Positions 38,931-51,915 of a DNA stretch of 64,000 nt are shown here, piece by piece. Each line of letters begins with the position of its first letter. Position 1 is the first letter of the stretch. This stretch comes from Owenia fusiformis (taxonomy: Eukaryota; Annelida; Polychaeta; Sabellida; Oweniidae), in contig CAIIXF020000004.1 in assembly GCA_903813345.2 (NCBI GenBank), positions 12,424,196 to 12,488,195 of the forward strand. Reading direction: 5' to 3'. The notes beneath the pieces were generated by a model, which did no database searches, was not told the origin of the DNA, and saw only the letters and a program-made list of their open reading frames with translations. Both the position numbers and the translations under genes were made by a program.

Positions 38931-40224
38931 TGGTGAAAACACCTTCAGTAGCACAGAGATGTGAAATCTGTAACTCATTTTGAATTCTCCAGAGAAAATG
39001 CACAGAATTGTAATTATTAGAGGGACCTTTTAAGCGTGGGTCACCCTCCTAAGATATCTCTCTCGTGGAAAAATAGAAAAGTGAAAAGAAAATCGCTAAA
39101 AACGTCCTCACCTGGATTCTCGCTATAATTCCAAAACTTAATGTCTTCAAGAAACATATCTATAACGTGACATTTACCGCATTGGAATACCAATATAACC
39201 ATTTATTTTGCTTCCGTGATCAACTAGCTATTTTCACTTCTATATTACAGTTTACGCCCCTAACATATTATTACAATCATAATTTTAAATCCAATTAATC
39301 AAACTATAAGGAATAATACATGAGTAATTAAATGAGTACAAATAACATTAAAAACATTAGGAATTCTCTAAAAAATCACGAATTTCTGCAAAAATTGAGA
39401 CCAAAATGGTGCAGATTTTTATAATAAGAGTAAAACTTCCTTATAGGGTTCATTTACATCGTTTTCACCAATCATGTCTAAGTGCAGTATTCCAGGAGTA
39501 CTCTTAAATTATGATATTTACTCTTTCTTAATAAGTACGGTAATTTGAAGGTATTTCATACATCTGAAATTGATCTGTGATTATCTATTGAATATGAAAT
39601 GAACTTATTATGAACATCTACCCGATATCTCATTGAATTTTATCGCACTTGAAAAATGTTATATTCCAGTTATTTTATGCTGATGGCTGCTTGTTTGTGG
39701 TCATCAAGATTGTCCTTACAATACTGGGTAACAAAAAACCGACTTGAAAAAATGCCGATGCAATCTGAGTAAACTAGTGCTAAGATTTTGGGCATGCACG
39801 GTAACATTACTATTATATTCCCATATTTCTGGCATATTGACGTTGTGTGCAATTCATAGTGTCACTTCAATCCTAGTCTAGCTACAAGCCTAAAGTCTGA
39901 CCCCCCTCTCCTACTATTTGACTACATACCATAGTTGGGAGGTATGCAGTGGAGGGGGGGGTCACTTGTAACTTGTAGCAAGGAATCAAGTAGCAAGACT
40001 ACTTTCTTCCTTGCTAATTCCATGCCTGTCTAATTCATTATCGTTTTTAAAACATGACTTTTACAATCACCATGGCAATGCAGAAACTCTATTGTTGTAA
40101 TGAATTGGCAGAAATACAAGTTTTCAATATCCCTGGCAATGTACAGAATCATTTGTTAAAGTCATTTTTCATAGAAATGTTAAACATACACTCTGTTTCT
40201 ACTTTCTAGGTTATTTAATCTTGA

Positions 40225-40435
40225 AGGTTTAACCAGGGGAGGGTTAACCCTTGCTAGACCATTCAAAGTGATTTGATCTTTGAATTTTAACCATTCTTAG
40301 ACCATACAAAGTGCAGTGATTCAAGTTTTAACCTAATTAGCTAGACCATGCAAAGTAATTTAATCATTGAGTTTTAACCCTTGTTAGACTATTCAAAGCA
40401 ATATTGGGTCTAGAAATTTAACCCTTCCCAGATCA
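40225..40435. repeat. Degenerate about 50-bp repeats
   Basis: TTAACCCTTGCTAGACCATT, CAAAGTGATTTGATC and variants, four times. Confidence 0.6.
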
Positions 40436-41533
40436 TAAAAGCAGGATTTTGATTTTTGAGGATCTGAGGTCATATCTGTCATATCATATCAGAAAAGTAG
40501 ATTGGGATTTTTTTTATTTCCTTTACTGAGTAAGCACTTGAGTACAACCTTAAAAAGAAATGCCAAAATAATGACATCCTAATGTTCTTAAGAAACCATA
40601 TCTGTAAACAGTATGAACTCATACTACATTTTTTCATATCGTAAATATTATTATTAACTTCAATTCATAAGATAAATCATAAAATATCTGATTAAAACAG
40701 CAAGAAAAACCTATGTAGTACAAGTCAAATAACATTTTTATTTCCAATTTATGATTACCGCAAAACTAGGTTAAAATGCCGATTAAATAAAATGTTTACA
40801 TTTCCTATAGAATAATCAATTAACCAATCTGTATCTTGCATTCCTGTGTTTAAAATAATAACCAAGGTTACGCATAGTCTGCATCATTTCCTAAGATATA
40901 AAATTAACCACATGTACATTTTTAGCATTTTTGTTTAATTTAGATATTTGCTGTTATTTCTGTGTTGATTAATTGAATTAGTTTAACTTATTAATTGAAT
41001 TAGTTTAACTTATCATCACTTTGGTTCATGACCTTGGTTTTGGATTTATTGGCTGAAAATCAGCAAGCGTAAATCTATTATAATAGAATGTTACAATTTT
41101 AGTGTTCTTGTTATAGTTAAGGAAAAAAGATTGAATAAAAAATCCCATATTTTTAAGGTGATAGATGCTGCATCCTTCTCTCGATTTTGGCTAGCTATGG
41201 CCGCCGTACGATTTACTGTAAATCAGATGTGACTGAGGTGTTAATTTCCATTCCATTTCTGTTTCACAAGCAATATGCTTTGATATTATGCTTTTGTTTT
41301 TATGAACCGAGCTCATCTGGTAGGGGGAGTTAAAACGGTCATAAAATGTGGTAGCTGTCATATATTTATTTCTCTTGTGTACTTACATTACATAATAGCA
41401 AGGAGGATTGGCTCCCAGAGTGCAACATCGATATTCTGTCCTATGTATAGGCATGTAATGATACAAAATTCGCATTATATAGAGAAAGACGCATATGAGC
41501 AATAAATGGGATCACCAAATGCAATAGGAAATA

Positions 41534-41718
41534 CAGTGGAATCTGTATATCTGAGCACCTCTCTAATCCAAACACCTAAATGTGAACACTTTTTTCAGTT
41601 CAAAATTTGTTATTTCCCATTGACTCACATGTTTAAAGAACCTTGAAATATGAACATTTGATAAATCTGAACACTTTTGTCGTGTCCGAGAGTCATTCGG
41701 ATTAGACAGGTTTTACTG
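41534..41718. mobile_element. Pogo-like MITE, intact
   Basis: CAGTGGAATCTGTATATCTG at left, GATTAGACAGGTTTTACTG at right, TA on both sides; 185 bp. Confidence 0.7.
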
Positions 41719-42015
41719 TATGTTGGCATTGCATGACTGTTGTGAATTATATGACATGATTTATCATGATGCTAAATACTCTTTCAACCCAATTGTCTAG
41801 AGGCAATTCTTCCATCAATTATATTCTTAACTAACATGCAATATTTCTTCTTCTAATATCATCATCTTGGAAAGTATTAAAATCAAACTGCAAACGAGTT
41901 TGAATATCATAGTCTATTTATGTCACATATTAACCATTTTGTAAATGTCACCACTTAGCTCAAAGAAAAAGCCACCATTTTGGTGAGGCCACTTGGTTGT
42001 GTGACTGGTGATTGG

Positions 42016-42386
42016 TACCCTTTGCATTCGTTTGACTTCACTTCTTAAAAGAGAGCTTCGTCTTCACTCTTTAAAACTAAAATAAACCTGTGAACTCACC
42101 GCGCCAATCAGTGTTCGTCGGCCAAATTTGACCGACATTATTTATATGGTCATTCCTTCTGACGCCATCGTTGAGCCCGGAATTGACCAATGACATGCGC
42201 ATATTTAATTAGAACGCAGTTGGCGTATATTTCTTCAAGCTCGCTGATTGGTGGAAGGTCAGCGTGTATGTCAAAAGTGATTTACCCAAACTGTCACCGG
42301 TACCCGTTGTGGGGGCGGGGCTACTATACTGTAATATGGTCTCTACTAGGCAGAGTGTAGTATAACTAGACTCTGCACGCAGGGTA
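42016..42386 (-). mobile_element. 371-bp TIR element, inverted copy of 10312-10689, 9-bp duplication
   Basis: Starts TACCCTTTGCATTCG, ends CTCTGCACGCAGGGTA. GGTGATTGG is duplicated outside (42007-42015 and 42387-42395), confirming independent transposition. The TATA-like and CCAAT motifs are conserved with some change. Confidence 0.85.
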
Positions 42387-42569
42387 GGTGATTGGCAGCA
42401 GTCAGTAACAAGTGTTACACACTTCCCTTGTGTAGGTGGTTACATTTTGATATGATAATACCATGTTTACTTAGGACGTAAATTTTTATTTCAAAAGCAA
42501 CTTTTGTACACAGTGTTTGATATATTGAGATTTTTCTTGTGAGGAACTCTACCAATAGCTCAGTCATTT

Positions 42570-42735
42570 TTCATGCTATGCCTATTTTTTATATTATTTC
42601 TGTTTGGTATATTTGCTTTTCATTACTATTTCTGCTCAGTTTTTCAACATTTCTATGGAATTTCTAGTATTGACTTCATGTCTGTTAACTTTATTCCACT
42701 CTTTTCTACTCTATTTGGCATTTGAAAGCTAAACC
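42570..42735 (-). repeat. Abundant dispersed repeat, diverged
   Basis: TTTCTATGGAATTTCTAGTA, TTAACTTTATTCCACTCTTT, CTACTCTATTTGGCATTTGA. Confidence 0.6.
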
Positions 42736-43064
42736 ACTATTGTAATATTCTTAAGAGTAAGCAATTGTCTTAATATCCCTAGGGGGCAATGATGAAGCTG
42801 CAACCAATTTGCAGAAAATTAAAGGTATTACCAATATGACACGTTTCTTTGGTGTATCTTTGATTATTGGTGATATATCCATTAGGCAATATCGAATAAT
42901 GTGGCAGCGAAACTACTGTTTTGTCAGTTTCACCACCCATTTAGATTAACACCACCTATTTTAACAAAAAGCCCATTCTGAGTTTAGTACTCTGTTTTTG
43001 TCAACTACTCATTTTCGAGAAACACATGGTTTGTGAACTAATAATAGCATGGACTCGGAACCCT

Positions 43065-43335
43065 AACTGTGCTTTGGATTGTTTGCCTGTGCTTTGGATT
43101 GTTTGCCTGTGCTTTGGATTGTTTGTCTGTGCTCTTGGTTGTTTGTTTTTGCTTTGAGACATTTGTTTGTGCTTGGAGTTGTTTGTCAGTGTTATTTGGT
43201 TGAATGCAAAGAATTGTATATTTGTGCTTTGTGTTGTTTGCCAATGTTTTGTGTTGTTTGCCTATGTTTTGTGTTGTTTGCCTATGTTTTGCATTGTTTG
43301 CCGATATTAGGAGTTGTCTGTCTGTGCTAGGAGAT
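43065..43335. repeat. 21-bp minisatellite
   Basis: Unit TTGTTTGCCTGTGCTTTGGA plus one base; about 13 units. Divisible by 3, so both strands show spurious open frames. Confidence 0.88.
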
Positions 43336-43461
43336 TAATTGTGTAGCATCTTAGCCTATAAGCTTTTATTTCCATTACAGAAAGACTATATTACCACTGT
43401 ACCCCCCCCCTACCCACAAGGATGATGGAGGTAGGGCCAACATATGCATCATGATAAATAA

Positions 43462-43760
43462 GGGTTATGTACTGGGAGGTTTTGGATATGGGGTTTATCC
43501 AGAGGGAGATATGCATATCTACCTGAGGGACCGTAGGGACCGAAGGTAGATGTGCATATCTCACAAGGGATGAACCCCATATCCAAACCGACCGTACATA
43601 ACTGCTTTATCCTATACCAAGTAGAGTTTTCAGTGAAATTACCAGAAGCGGGAAGATATGGCGGGAGATATGGAGGTTCTGGATATGGAAACCTCAAAAT
43701 CAGGATACGGGATATATCTTACCAACTTATCTCCCTAAAACTCAACTTGGCATAGGATAA
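43462..43760 (-). repeat. Complex hairpin repeat, copy 2
   Basis: Inverted relative to 5165-5609. Hairpin at 43484-43584 (arms GGATATGGGGTTTATCC and GGATGAACCCCATATCC plus inner arms). Lacks the long A/T tract of copy 1 but keeps all other parts in order. Confidence 0.78.
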
Positions 43761-45289
43761 ACCATGACATCTCATTTCTTCTCAGCCCTGAGATGTTTCA
43801 GGTGAAACAGAAAGATGCTATGAGTATCAGAATGTTACTATATGTTCAAGTTGCTTATCAATGCCACAATCTGTTGGCATAACTCACTCTACTATACCTT
43901 GCATTTGGTGTTCATGAGCAACCCATTTGGCTTATTAGTAATAATTATGTTATTTGTTTTTTTGTTTGTTCCTTATTAATGGTTTATTGCTTGAAAGTTA
44001 GATGTTAATAAGGTACTTTCAAAAATATACTAAACAATGCAATTAGACAAACAGAGTATCTTATGAATTTCTAGGGGTTAGGTATAGTATAGTGAATTCG
44101 AATACACATATCAATAATTACATGTTATGTTATATTAGATATTGTTTAATTAGATTCCCTGGAATAAAATGTTAATACCATTGTATCCAGTGTTTATCCT
44201 CCCATTTTCAAACTCTACCTCACATTGTAGGCTGTAGATAGTTTAGTAGGTAGTTTCAAAACATTTTGGTCAACGTCAAAATCTGCTTGTCCGAAAAGAA
44301 TCTGGGAGGCAGATAAAGTAAACGTTGGTCATATGTTTATAATTGAAGATATGGCAAGTGAAATAGAATATAATCAGTACATAATACATAATGTAATATT
44401 GTAGAATATAATCGGAACATATTGTAATAACATCCATGCACATTGTAAATTGTATAGAAATTGCAGTAAATCTAGCATTTCATTTGCAAAGTGATGCCAA
44501 ATAAATATTAGAAGAAAGATGTTTTCAGCAGGGGGTATAATGCCAGATGTATTGTTTAATTAAACCATTGCAGAATAATTGTTTTTTCTAGATTAACTAT
44601 TATTACTACATGCATGCAGTATAAGTATTCTTTTGTAGAAAGGTAGAGCCTTCTTCTTGGCTAGCAAGGTTTTCAAAATGTTGAAAATATGAGTGGATTA
44701 TTTCATTAGTTGGAAATACAATGAATTTAAAATATAAGGTTTTGAATGTACCATATGATAAGTTTGAATTATAATTAATTGGAAATACCGTATAAGGTTT
44801 TGAGCATATCATGTGATTAGTTAGAAATGTAGGGTTTTGAGTATAGTATGCAAGGTTTATGTTACAGTATGTAAGAATTTTAAAATATGAGGTTTTGAGG
44901 ACTGTAAATGATTAGAAATATAAGGCTCTTTTCATCAGTAAAAAACTAGGCTTTTACACATTTATACCTCAAGAAAAGCCTTTTCAACAATATAAAATTG
45001 ATCCCATTTACATATTTATCCAACAAGAATAACCTTTTATAAATAAAAGCAAATGAGCCTGAGGGGATAACTTAAGACATAAGACAAGTCAAAGAAGAAA
45101 TAGCTGCACTGGCAAGAATTGTGATATGTGAAATAGCTATAATCACTGAAGTTATAGCAGAGGCCTGAGCAGCTCTATATAATGCTATGGTCTTCAATTA
45201 TTCCCAATCGATTTTTCTTTCCACTCAATGCTGTATGCATTCACTAGCTGTAGCAACAGGTTTTCTACAACCCTTGCATGCAAATTGAA

Positions 45290-45440
45290 AATGTCCGTCT
45301 GCTCGGATATTTTATTTCGGCGATTTCTTCCTAAAATTTGAATGAAGCGCACAATTTTTTTTTCATTTTTGAATGGTTTAGTTGCAGACCTCAACTCTGG
45401 TAACTTCATGCATTGCTTGGCTGTCATCTTTTTTGTGAAA
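45290..45440 (-). repeat. Abundant dispersed repeat, diverged
   Basis: GTCTGCTCGG, TTTCTTCCTAAAATTTGAAT, then ATGCATTGCTTGGCTGTC. Confidence 0.55.
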
Positions 45441-45734
45441 ATTACAATTTTCAAATGTGACATTTGTGAAATATTATGCTCTGGCATTCATCCATCGTCC
45501 CTTCAAAAGTATCAGAAAAATATAAATCAAACTAGTAAATTAAATGTTATTAATAACAAAGTCTTTGAGTATATAATGTTAGATATAATACTACAAACAT
45601 GACATATGTAATTCTAATAGTCATTTCTTCTGATCAACAATGGATATATCAAGATACTACTGATATTACAAAGGGTCTTGGGAATCTAATTGCCTATTGA
45701 GGTTCCTCCTTTATCCCTGAATACAATTTCTCTT

Positions 45735-48290
45735 GGTTTACCTCATTCAAAGGCTGCCTGACTGGTCTCATCAGATCAACAACCCTTTGAAAGAGGTTAA
45801 TCTTGGTCATGTCTCAGAACATCTTGGATTACCTCATTCAAGGGCTACCTGACTGTTCTCATCAGATCAGTAACCCTTTGAAAGAGGTAACTCTTGGTCA
45901 TGTTTTAGAACATCTTGGTTAACCTCTTTCAAAGGCTGCCTGACTGGTCTCATCGGATCAGGAACCCTTTGAAAGAGGTAAATCTTTGCCATGTCTTAGA
46001 ACATCTTGGATTACCTCATTCAAAGGCTGCCTGACTGGTCTCATCAGATCAGTATTTCTTTGAAAGAGGTTAATCTTTGTCATGTCTTAGAACATCTTGG
46101 ATTACCTCATTCGAAGGCTGCCTGACTGGTCTCATCAGATCAGTAACCCTTTGAAAGAGGTTAATCTTGGCCATGTCTTAGAACATCTTGGATTACCTCT
46201 TTCAAAGGCTGCCTAACTGGTCTCATCAGATGAGTATCTCTTTGAAAGAGGTTAATCTTGACCATGTCTTAGAACATCTTGGTTTAACTCATTCAAAGGC
46301 TGCTTGACTGGTCTCATCAGATCAGTATCTCTTTGAAAGAGGTTAATCTTGGCCATGTCTTAGAACATCTTGGATTACCTCTTTCAAAGGCTGCCTGACT
46401 GGTCTCATCAGATCAGTATCTCTTTGAAAAATGTTAATCTTGGCCATGTCTTAGAACATCTTGGATTACCTCTTTCAAAGGCTGCCTGACTGGCCTCATC
46501 AGATCAGTATCTCTTTGAAAGAGGGTAATCTTGGCCATGTCTTAGAACATCTTGGATTACCTCTTTCAAAGGCTGCCTGACTGGCCTCATCAGATCAGTA
46601 ATCCTTTGAAAGAGGTTAATCTTGGCCATGTCTTGGAACATCTTGGTTTACCTCTTTCAAGGGCTGCCTGACTGATTTCATCCAATCAGTAACCCTTTGA
46701 AAGAGGTAACTCTTGGTCATGTCTTAGAACATCTTGGTTTACCTCTTTCAAAGGCTGCCTGACTGGTCTCATCAGATCAGTAACCCTTTGAAAGAGGTTA
46801 ATCTTGGCCATGTCTTAGAACATCTTGGATTACCTCATTCGAAGGCTGCCTGACTGGTCTCATCAGATCAGTAACCCTTTGAAAGAGGTTAATCTTGGCC
46901 ATGTCTTAGAACATCTTGGATTACCTCTTTCAAAGGCTGCCTAACTGGTCTCATCAGATGAGTATCTCTTTGAAAGAGGTTAATCTTGACCATGTCTTAG
47001 AACATCTTGGTTTAACTCATTCAAAGGCTGCTTGACTGGTCTCATCAGATCAGTATCTCTTTGAAAGAGGTTAATCTTGGCCATGTCTTAGAACATCTTG
47101 GATTACCTCTTTCAAAGGCTGCCTGACTGGTCTCATCAGATCAGTATCTCTTTGAAAAATGTTAATCTTGGCCATGTCTTAGAACATCTTGGATTACCTC
47201 TTTCAAAGGCTGCCTGACTGGCCTCATCAGATCAGTATCTCTTTGAAAGAGGTTAATCTTGGCCATGTCTTGGAACATCTTGGTTTACCTCTTTCAAAGG
47301 CTGCCTGACTGGTCTCATCAGATCAGTATCTCTTCGAAAGAGGTTAATCTTGGCCATGTCTTAGAACATCTTGGATTACCTCTTTCAAAGGCTGCCTGAC
47401 TGGTCTCATCAGATCAGTATCTCTTTGAAAAATGTTAATCTTGGCCATGTCTTAGAACATCTTGGATTACCTCTTTCAAAGGCTGCCTGACTGGCCTCAT
47501 CAGATCAGTAATCCTTTGAAAGAGGTTAATCTTGGCCATGTCTTGGAACATCTTGGTTTACCTCTTTCAAGGGCTGCCTGACTGATTTCATCAAATCAGT
47601 AACCCTTTGAAAGAGGTAACTCTTGGTCATGTCTTAGAACATCTTGGTTTACCTCTTTCAAAGGCTGCCTGACTGGTCTCATCAGATCAGTATCTCTTTG
47701 AAAGAGGTTAATCTTGGCCATGTCTTAGAACATCTTGGATTACCTCTTTCAAAGGCTGCCTGACTGGCCTCATCAGATCAGTAATCCTTTGAAAGAGGTT
47801 AATCTTGGCCATGTCTTGGAACATCTTGGTTTACCTCTTTCAAGGGCTGCCTGACTGATTTCATCCAATCAGTAACCCTTTGAAAGAGGTAACTCTTGGT
47901 CATGTTTAGAACATCTTGGTTTACCTCTTTCAAAGGCTGCCTGACTGGTCTCATCAGATCAGTAACCCTTTGAAAGAGGTTAATCTTGGCCATGTCTTGG
48001 AACATCTTGGTTTACCTCTTTCAAAGGCTGCCTGACTGGTCTCATCGGATCAGGAACCCTTTGAAAGAGGTAAATCTTTGCCATGTCTTAGAACATCTTG
48101 GATTACCTCATTCAAAGGCTGTCTGACTGGTCTCATCAGATCAGTATCTCTTTGAAAGAGGTTAATCTTGGCCATGTCTTAGAACATCTTGGATTACCTC
48201 ATTCAAAGGCTGCCTGACTGGCCTCATCAGATCAGTAATCCTTTGAAAGAGGTAAATCATACTTGGCCATGTCTTAGAACATCTTGGATT
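45735..48290. repeat. 91-bp satellite-like array with hairpin in each unit and an 8-unit higher-order repeat
   Basis: About 28 units. Unit core ACCTCTTTCAAAGG - about 29 nt - CCTTTGAAAGAGGT gives a perfect 14-bp stem in many units. The variant CATTCGAAGG recurs at 46108 and 46836, exactly 728 bp = 8 units apart, and the units that follow match in order. Confidence 0.92.
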
Positions 48291-48794
48291 AGCAAGATAT
48301 GTAGTTTACCAAAGTGAAATAAAATAAAGGTCATCTCCAAGGAATAAAGTGGAACACCTTTTGTACCTCTAAAGTGTTCTACTTTGGAGATGTTCCACTT
48401 AGAAAGGTTAATTTAACAATAAGTCAGTTGGTCTTGGGGCTACGAAAAGTGTTCCACTTACAGAGCTGTTCCACTTTACACATTTCACTGTATTTTTAGT
48501 TAATTCTCTGAATTGTAAAGAAATGTTTAAATTTGAGTTAGTTGAGTCATATTTTATAAAGAAATAATGAGAAATGAGAATGATGTTGAACAACCTAAAC
48601 CACTCCATCAGAATGTTATTATCTTGCTTATTACCCTTTTCAAGATGTTGATTTTGCATTACTCATCAATCTGCAGTTTTAATTCAGTAATTTTTTGTGA
48701 TTATTCTATACATTTTGGGTTCCTCTCATTTTACTTAATTAGTTAAAAGATACAATATATGAGTTTATTCACAGGCTTAAGCAAAACATTTGTG

Positions 48795-48972
48795 GGCTTT
48801 GATCTGCATCTGCTCTTGCCTATTTCACACTATTTCTCTCTAAAATTTGAATGGACTGTTAAATTTTCTTGCATTTCTGTACAATTTAGAGTGTTAACTA
48901 TATTCCTATTTACTTTATTCCTTGCTAATACCACTCTTTTTTGCTTTATTTTACAATTTAAAACATAACCGT
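48795..48972 (-). repeat. Abundant dispersed repeat
   Basis: ATTTCTCTCTAAAATTTGAA, TTGCATTTCTGTACAATTTA, TTACTTTATTCCTTGCTAAT; well preserved. Confidence 0.7.
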
Positions 48973-49544
48973 CTTGACATTTTCATCTGGGGTGGAAGTA
49001 TTCTGTGAACTGTTTGTGGAATGAGTGTTACTTTCAGGATATCACTTACAATGTTGTTTAGTCGCCATAGTGTCAAATACCTCAAAGGTTTCATGCTATA
49101 CCAAGACTAGTTTTTATAACCCTGAATGAATCCCTTGAGCTAGTCACATTATACTCACTGGCGGATCTGTGGGGGGGGGGGCTAGGGCCTTTTTGGTCAT
49201 TACTGGGCCTTTTAGGGCCTTATGTTTTAACTTTAGGCCAAATTTTGAAAAAAATGGGCCTCAAAATTTCAAAATTTTGGGTTTTACTTTTGGGTTTTAG
49301 GGGCCCAAAAAGTTTTTTTGTTATACATGTAGTTGATTTTTTAAAGTTTTTTGACTGAATAGTTATCTTGACAAAAAGGTTATATATTCAGAACTCCCAT
49401 AAAAGTTAATAAAAGCTGCATTTGAGGTTATTAAGATCCAAGCAGCATTAAAACATGTAAATCAGGTATAATAATAAGAAGGAAAAGTTGCTAAGTGATC
49501 GAGACCAGGGTAAAGGTTTATATAGCTGGAACATTGTCGCTATA

Positions 49545-49835
49545 TACTACAGTCTCAGTTGTAGTGGCTAGCCTTTATGGCTCAGGGGGTAGAGCGTCTG
49601 ACTCAAGAGCGGAAGGTCCTGGGTTTAGCACACTCTCTTTCGATTCTAGTATCTGGCTCGGTACACTGTACACTACAGCTCCTTGACGGACGTGCCCAAG
49701 GGTCGTTACATTGGTGACAGAAGTAGGATTGCCCTTGTGAATCAGTTACGACGGGACATCGTCTTCTAGGGGGGATGGTGTAATGACCTTCGATAGCAAT
49801 TAAAGTCGCTACTACAGTCTCAGTCTACAGCATTA
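49545..49835 (+). mobile_element. tRNA-like plus LTR-like chimeric short element
   Basis: TGGCTCAGGGGGTAGAGCG (49577-49595) matches a pol III A box/tRNA D-arm. GGTCCTGGGTTTAGCAC is a poor B-box-like stretch. Downstream TTACATTGGTGACAGAAGTA resembles an LTR end plus primer-binding site of Ty3/gypsy Mag-type elements. AGGGGGGATGG then TGTAATGACC resembles a polypurine tract and LTR start. ACTACAGTCTCAGT occurs near both ends. Could be a SINE, or a terminal-repeat miniature with a tRNA-like promoter in its LTR. Confidence 0.5.
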
Positions 49836-49944
49836 ATAAACTACATGTTTGAGGACAATAACTGTATCATAAACCATTATATAGCATGATTATTAATATA
49901 GTTTACAGTGTTTCTGTCTGCATCTCTGGTTTAAAATACCGATA

Positions 49945-50100
49945 TTTCATGTTTATTTCACACAATTTCTCTCTAAAATTTGAATAAAGTGTCCAATTTT
50001 TGGGCATTTCCATACAATTTAGAGTGTTGACTACATGCTTGTTTACTTTCTTCCTTGCTAATTCCTCTTCATTGTGTCGTGTTTTGCAGTTGAAAACATG
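49945..50100 (-). repeat. Abundant dispersed repeat
   Basis: TTTCTCTCTAAAATTTGAAT, CATACAATTTAGAGTGTTGA, TTTACTTTCTTCCTTGCTAA. Confidence 0.7.
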
Positions 50101-50926
50101 ACCCTTATGTCGTTTCTCCGTCTGCAGAGTGTATGATAATGGTTGTTTTCTGAGGAGGTTTTATAAGCAATCAACAATAATGTAAATGGTCAATTACATA
50201 TGGATTGTACATTTGTAAATTGTTGTACTGGATTGAACACTATTTCAGGACAACTTAAAAGTTCATCACCTCGAAACAGAACTCTTGTTATTCCGGAGTT
50301 CCTGTATGATATTTTTTATATATTCTATTTGTGTGCTTCTTAAACAATAGGGTTGTATAAATTAGATTGAATGCAATTTTTTGAATGCAAGATTTTTGAA
50401 CTATAATCTTTATTTCGATCATTTATTCACTTTGGTCTACCAGCAGCTTTCAGATAGTATATAACTTACTTCATATAACTGTTTGAACCATATTGACTTG
50501 AATGGCAAAAACATTTCAGTAAGAATCTCATAATATGTCACTATTAAGATCTTATCATTTTCAAAACTGTAACATAGGTTATCTTTGTCCAGAGGCTTAT
50601 ACAATAATTAAAGAAACAATACTGAAGTATTGCTTCTTCACACATCTGTACTCAGAGCCTGTTAACTACCATCCTCGAGGCTACAAGGTATTACAATAAT
50701 TACACACCTCCTTTATTCTAGTGTATCAAGAAACAACAAGAATCTAACGCATACTGAAAGTAATTTCTCAGTGAGATATGTGAATAGAGCAAATCACCAG
50801 CAACAAGTCTCGATATGCAAGCTTTGTTCAAAGTAAAATCAAACCCGTAATGATGGCGCAATGGCCATGTTTTAATATGGCCGATAATCTACAAAATAGT
50901 TAATTTATGAAGAGATGTATAATGGA

Positions 50927-51037
50927 ATAGTTAAGTTAATACTCTAAATTGTATGAAACTGTAAAAAAATCAAACAGTTTATTCAAATTTTAGAGAGATA
51001 CGATGTGAAATGTCTGTGAGCAGACGGACATTTTAAA
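50927..51037 (+). repeat. Abundant dispersed repeat, 5'-shortened
   Basis: TTAATACTCTAAATTGTATG, TTCAAATTTTAGAGAGATAC, GTCTGTGAGCAGACGGACAT. Confidence 0.65.
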
Positions 51038-51757
51038 CGCAGGAGTTGACCTTAAATGTCTGCTGAAGACAGACTCTGAATAGAAATCATTCTGAAATTA
51101 ATCATCATCCTTGTATGTAAGTTATCTGTCAGATAATTCATGCAATTTCATTCCACCTTTTATCAAGGATGAAGAAAAGATTCTAAGTGGAAAGATTTTC
51201 TCAAATTTTTACGTTGTAAATATGGGCAACATATCTAGGTAACTATTGGTTTTACTTTTTTGTATATAGAGAAAAATTGTGACTGTTTAATGTATCAAAG
51301 TAATTTATTTTATTGCTTTAGTTAAATCAATACGAGATACACTTCCCACAAAAAGCTAGGGAACATTGAATTCCCTTTATTAAAAAAGCCCACCGCTGAT
51401 ATGTATACTTGGGAGGGGGAGCATGTGGGGGGTGGTTAGAAGAAATTAATGCAAAGCTCTAATGCTCTTATCTAGCTTTTATAAGCTGCAGAGCATGTAA
51501 TAGTGAAATTTCATGAAATATTAAAAATCGAGAAAAATAATAAATAAAAAAATCAGACGCAAAATAGAAATGGGTGACAATTTTCATGACATTGATCTCA
51601 GATTTTTGCATTAATTTCTGTCAAAAGATACATCAATTTCAATTGTGTTACATGCTACATTTTTCATTATTTAATAATTAAGTTAAAAACAGTGTGTTCT
51701 GTCTTATGAGATAATTAATTGAAGTTATCAACATGTGAAAAATGGTCCAGGAGGCTA

Positions 51758-51915
51758 TATTTTAAAATACAAAATAGAGTGAAAAATAGTGGAATTAGCA
51801 AGGAATAAAGTTCAAAGGCATGTAGTGAATACTCTTAATTGTATAGAAATGCAAGAAAATCAGACATTTCAAACAACTATTTGAGAGAAATTGGGTGAAA
51901 CGAGCATGAACAGAT
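51758..51915 (+). repeat. Abundant dispersed repeat
   Basis: TTTTAAAATACAAAATAGAG, GTGGAATTAGCAAGGAATAA, TTGTATAGAAATGCAAGAAA; near full length. Confidence 0.72.

Noticed and set aside
43079-43330. Cys/Leu-rich repetitive plus-strand ORF, membrane-like
   Set aside because: A 21-bp minisatellite is always open when one unit is open; no start context, splice sites or family match.
48408-48659. 83-residue minus-strand ORF
   Set aside because: No family resemblance; covers AT-rich intron next to the satellite-like array.
49577-49640. Functional tRNA gene
   Set aside because: A-box and anticodon-like part are good but the T-arm/B box is poor (GGGTTTAGCAC) and no acceptor stem closes, so a tRNA-derived element is more likely.
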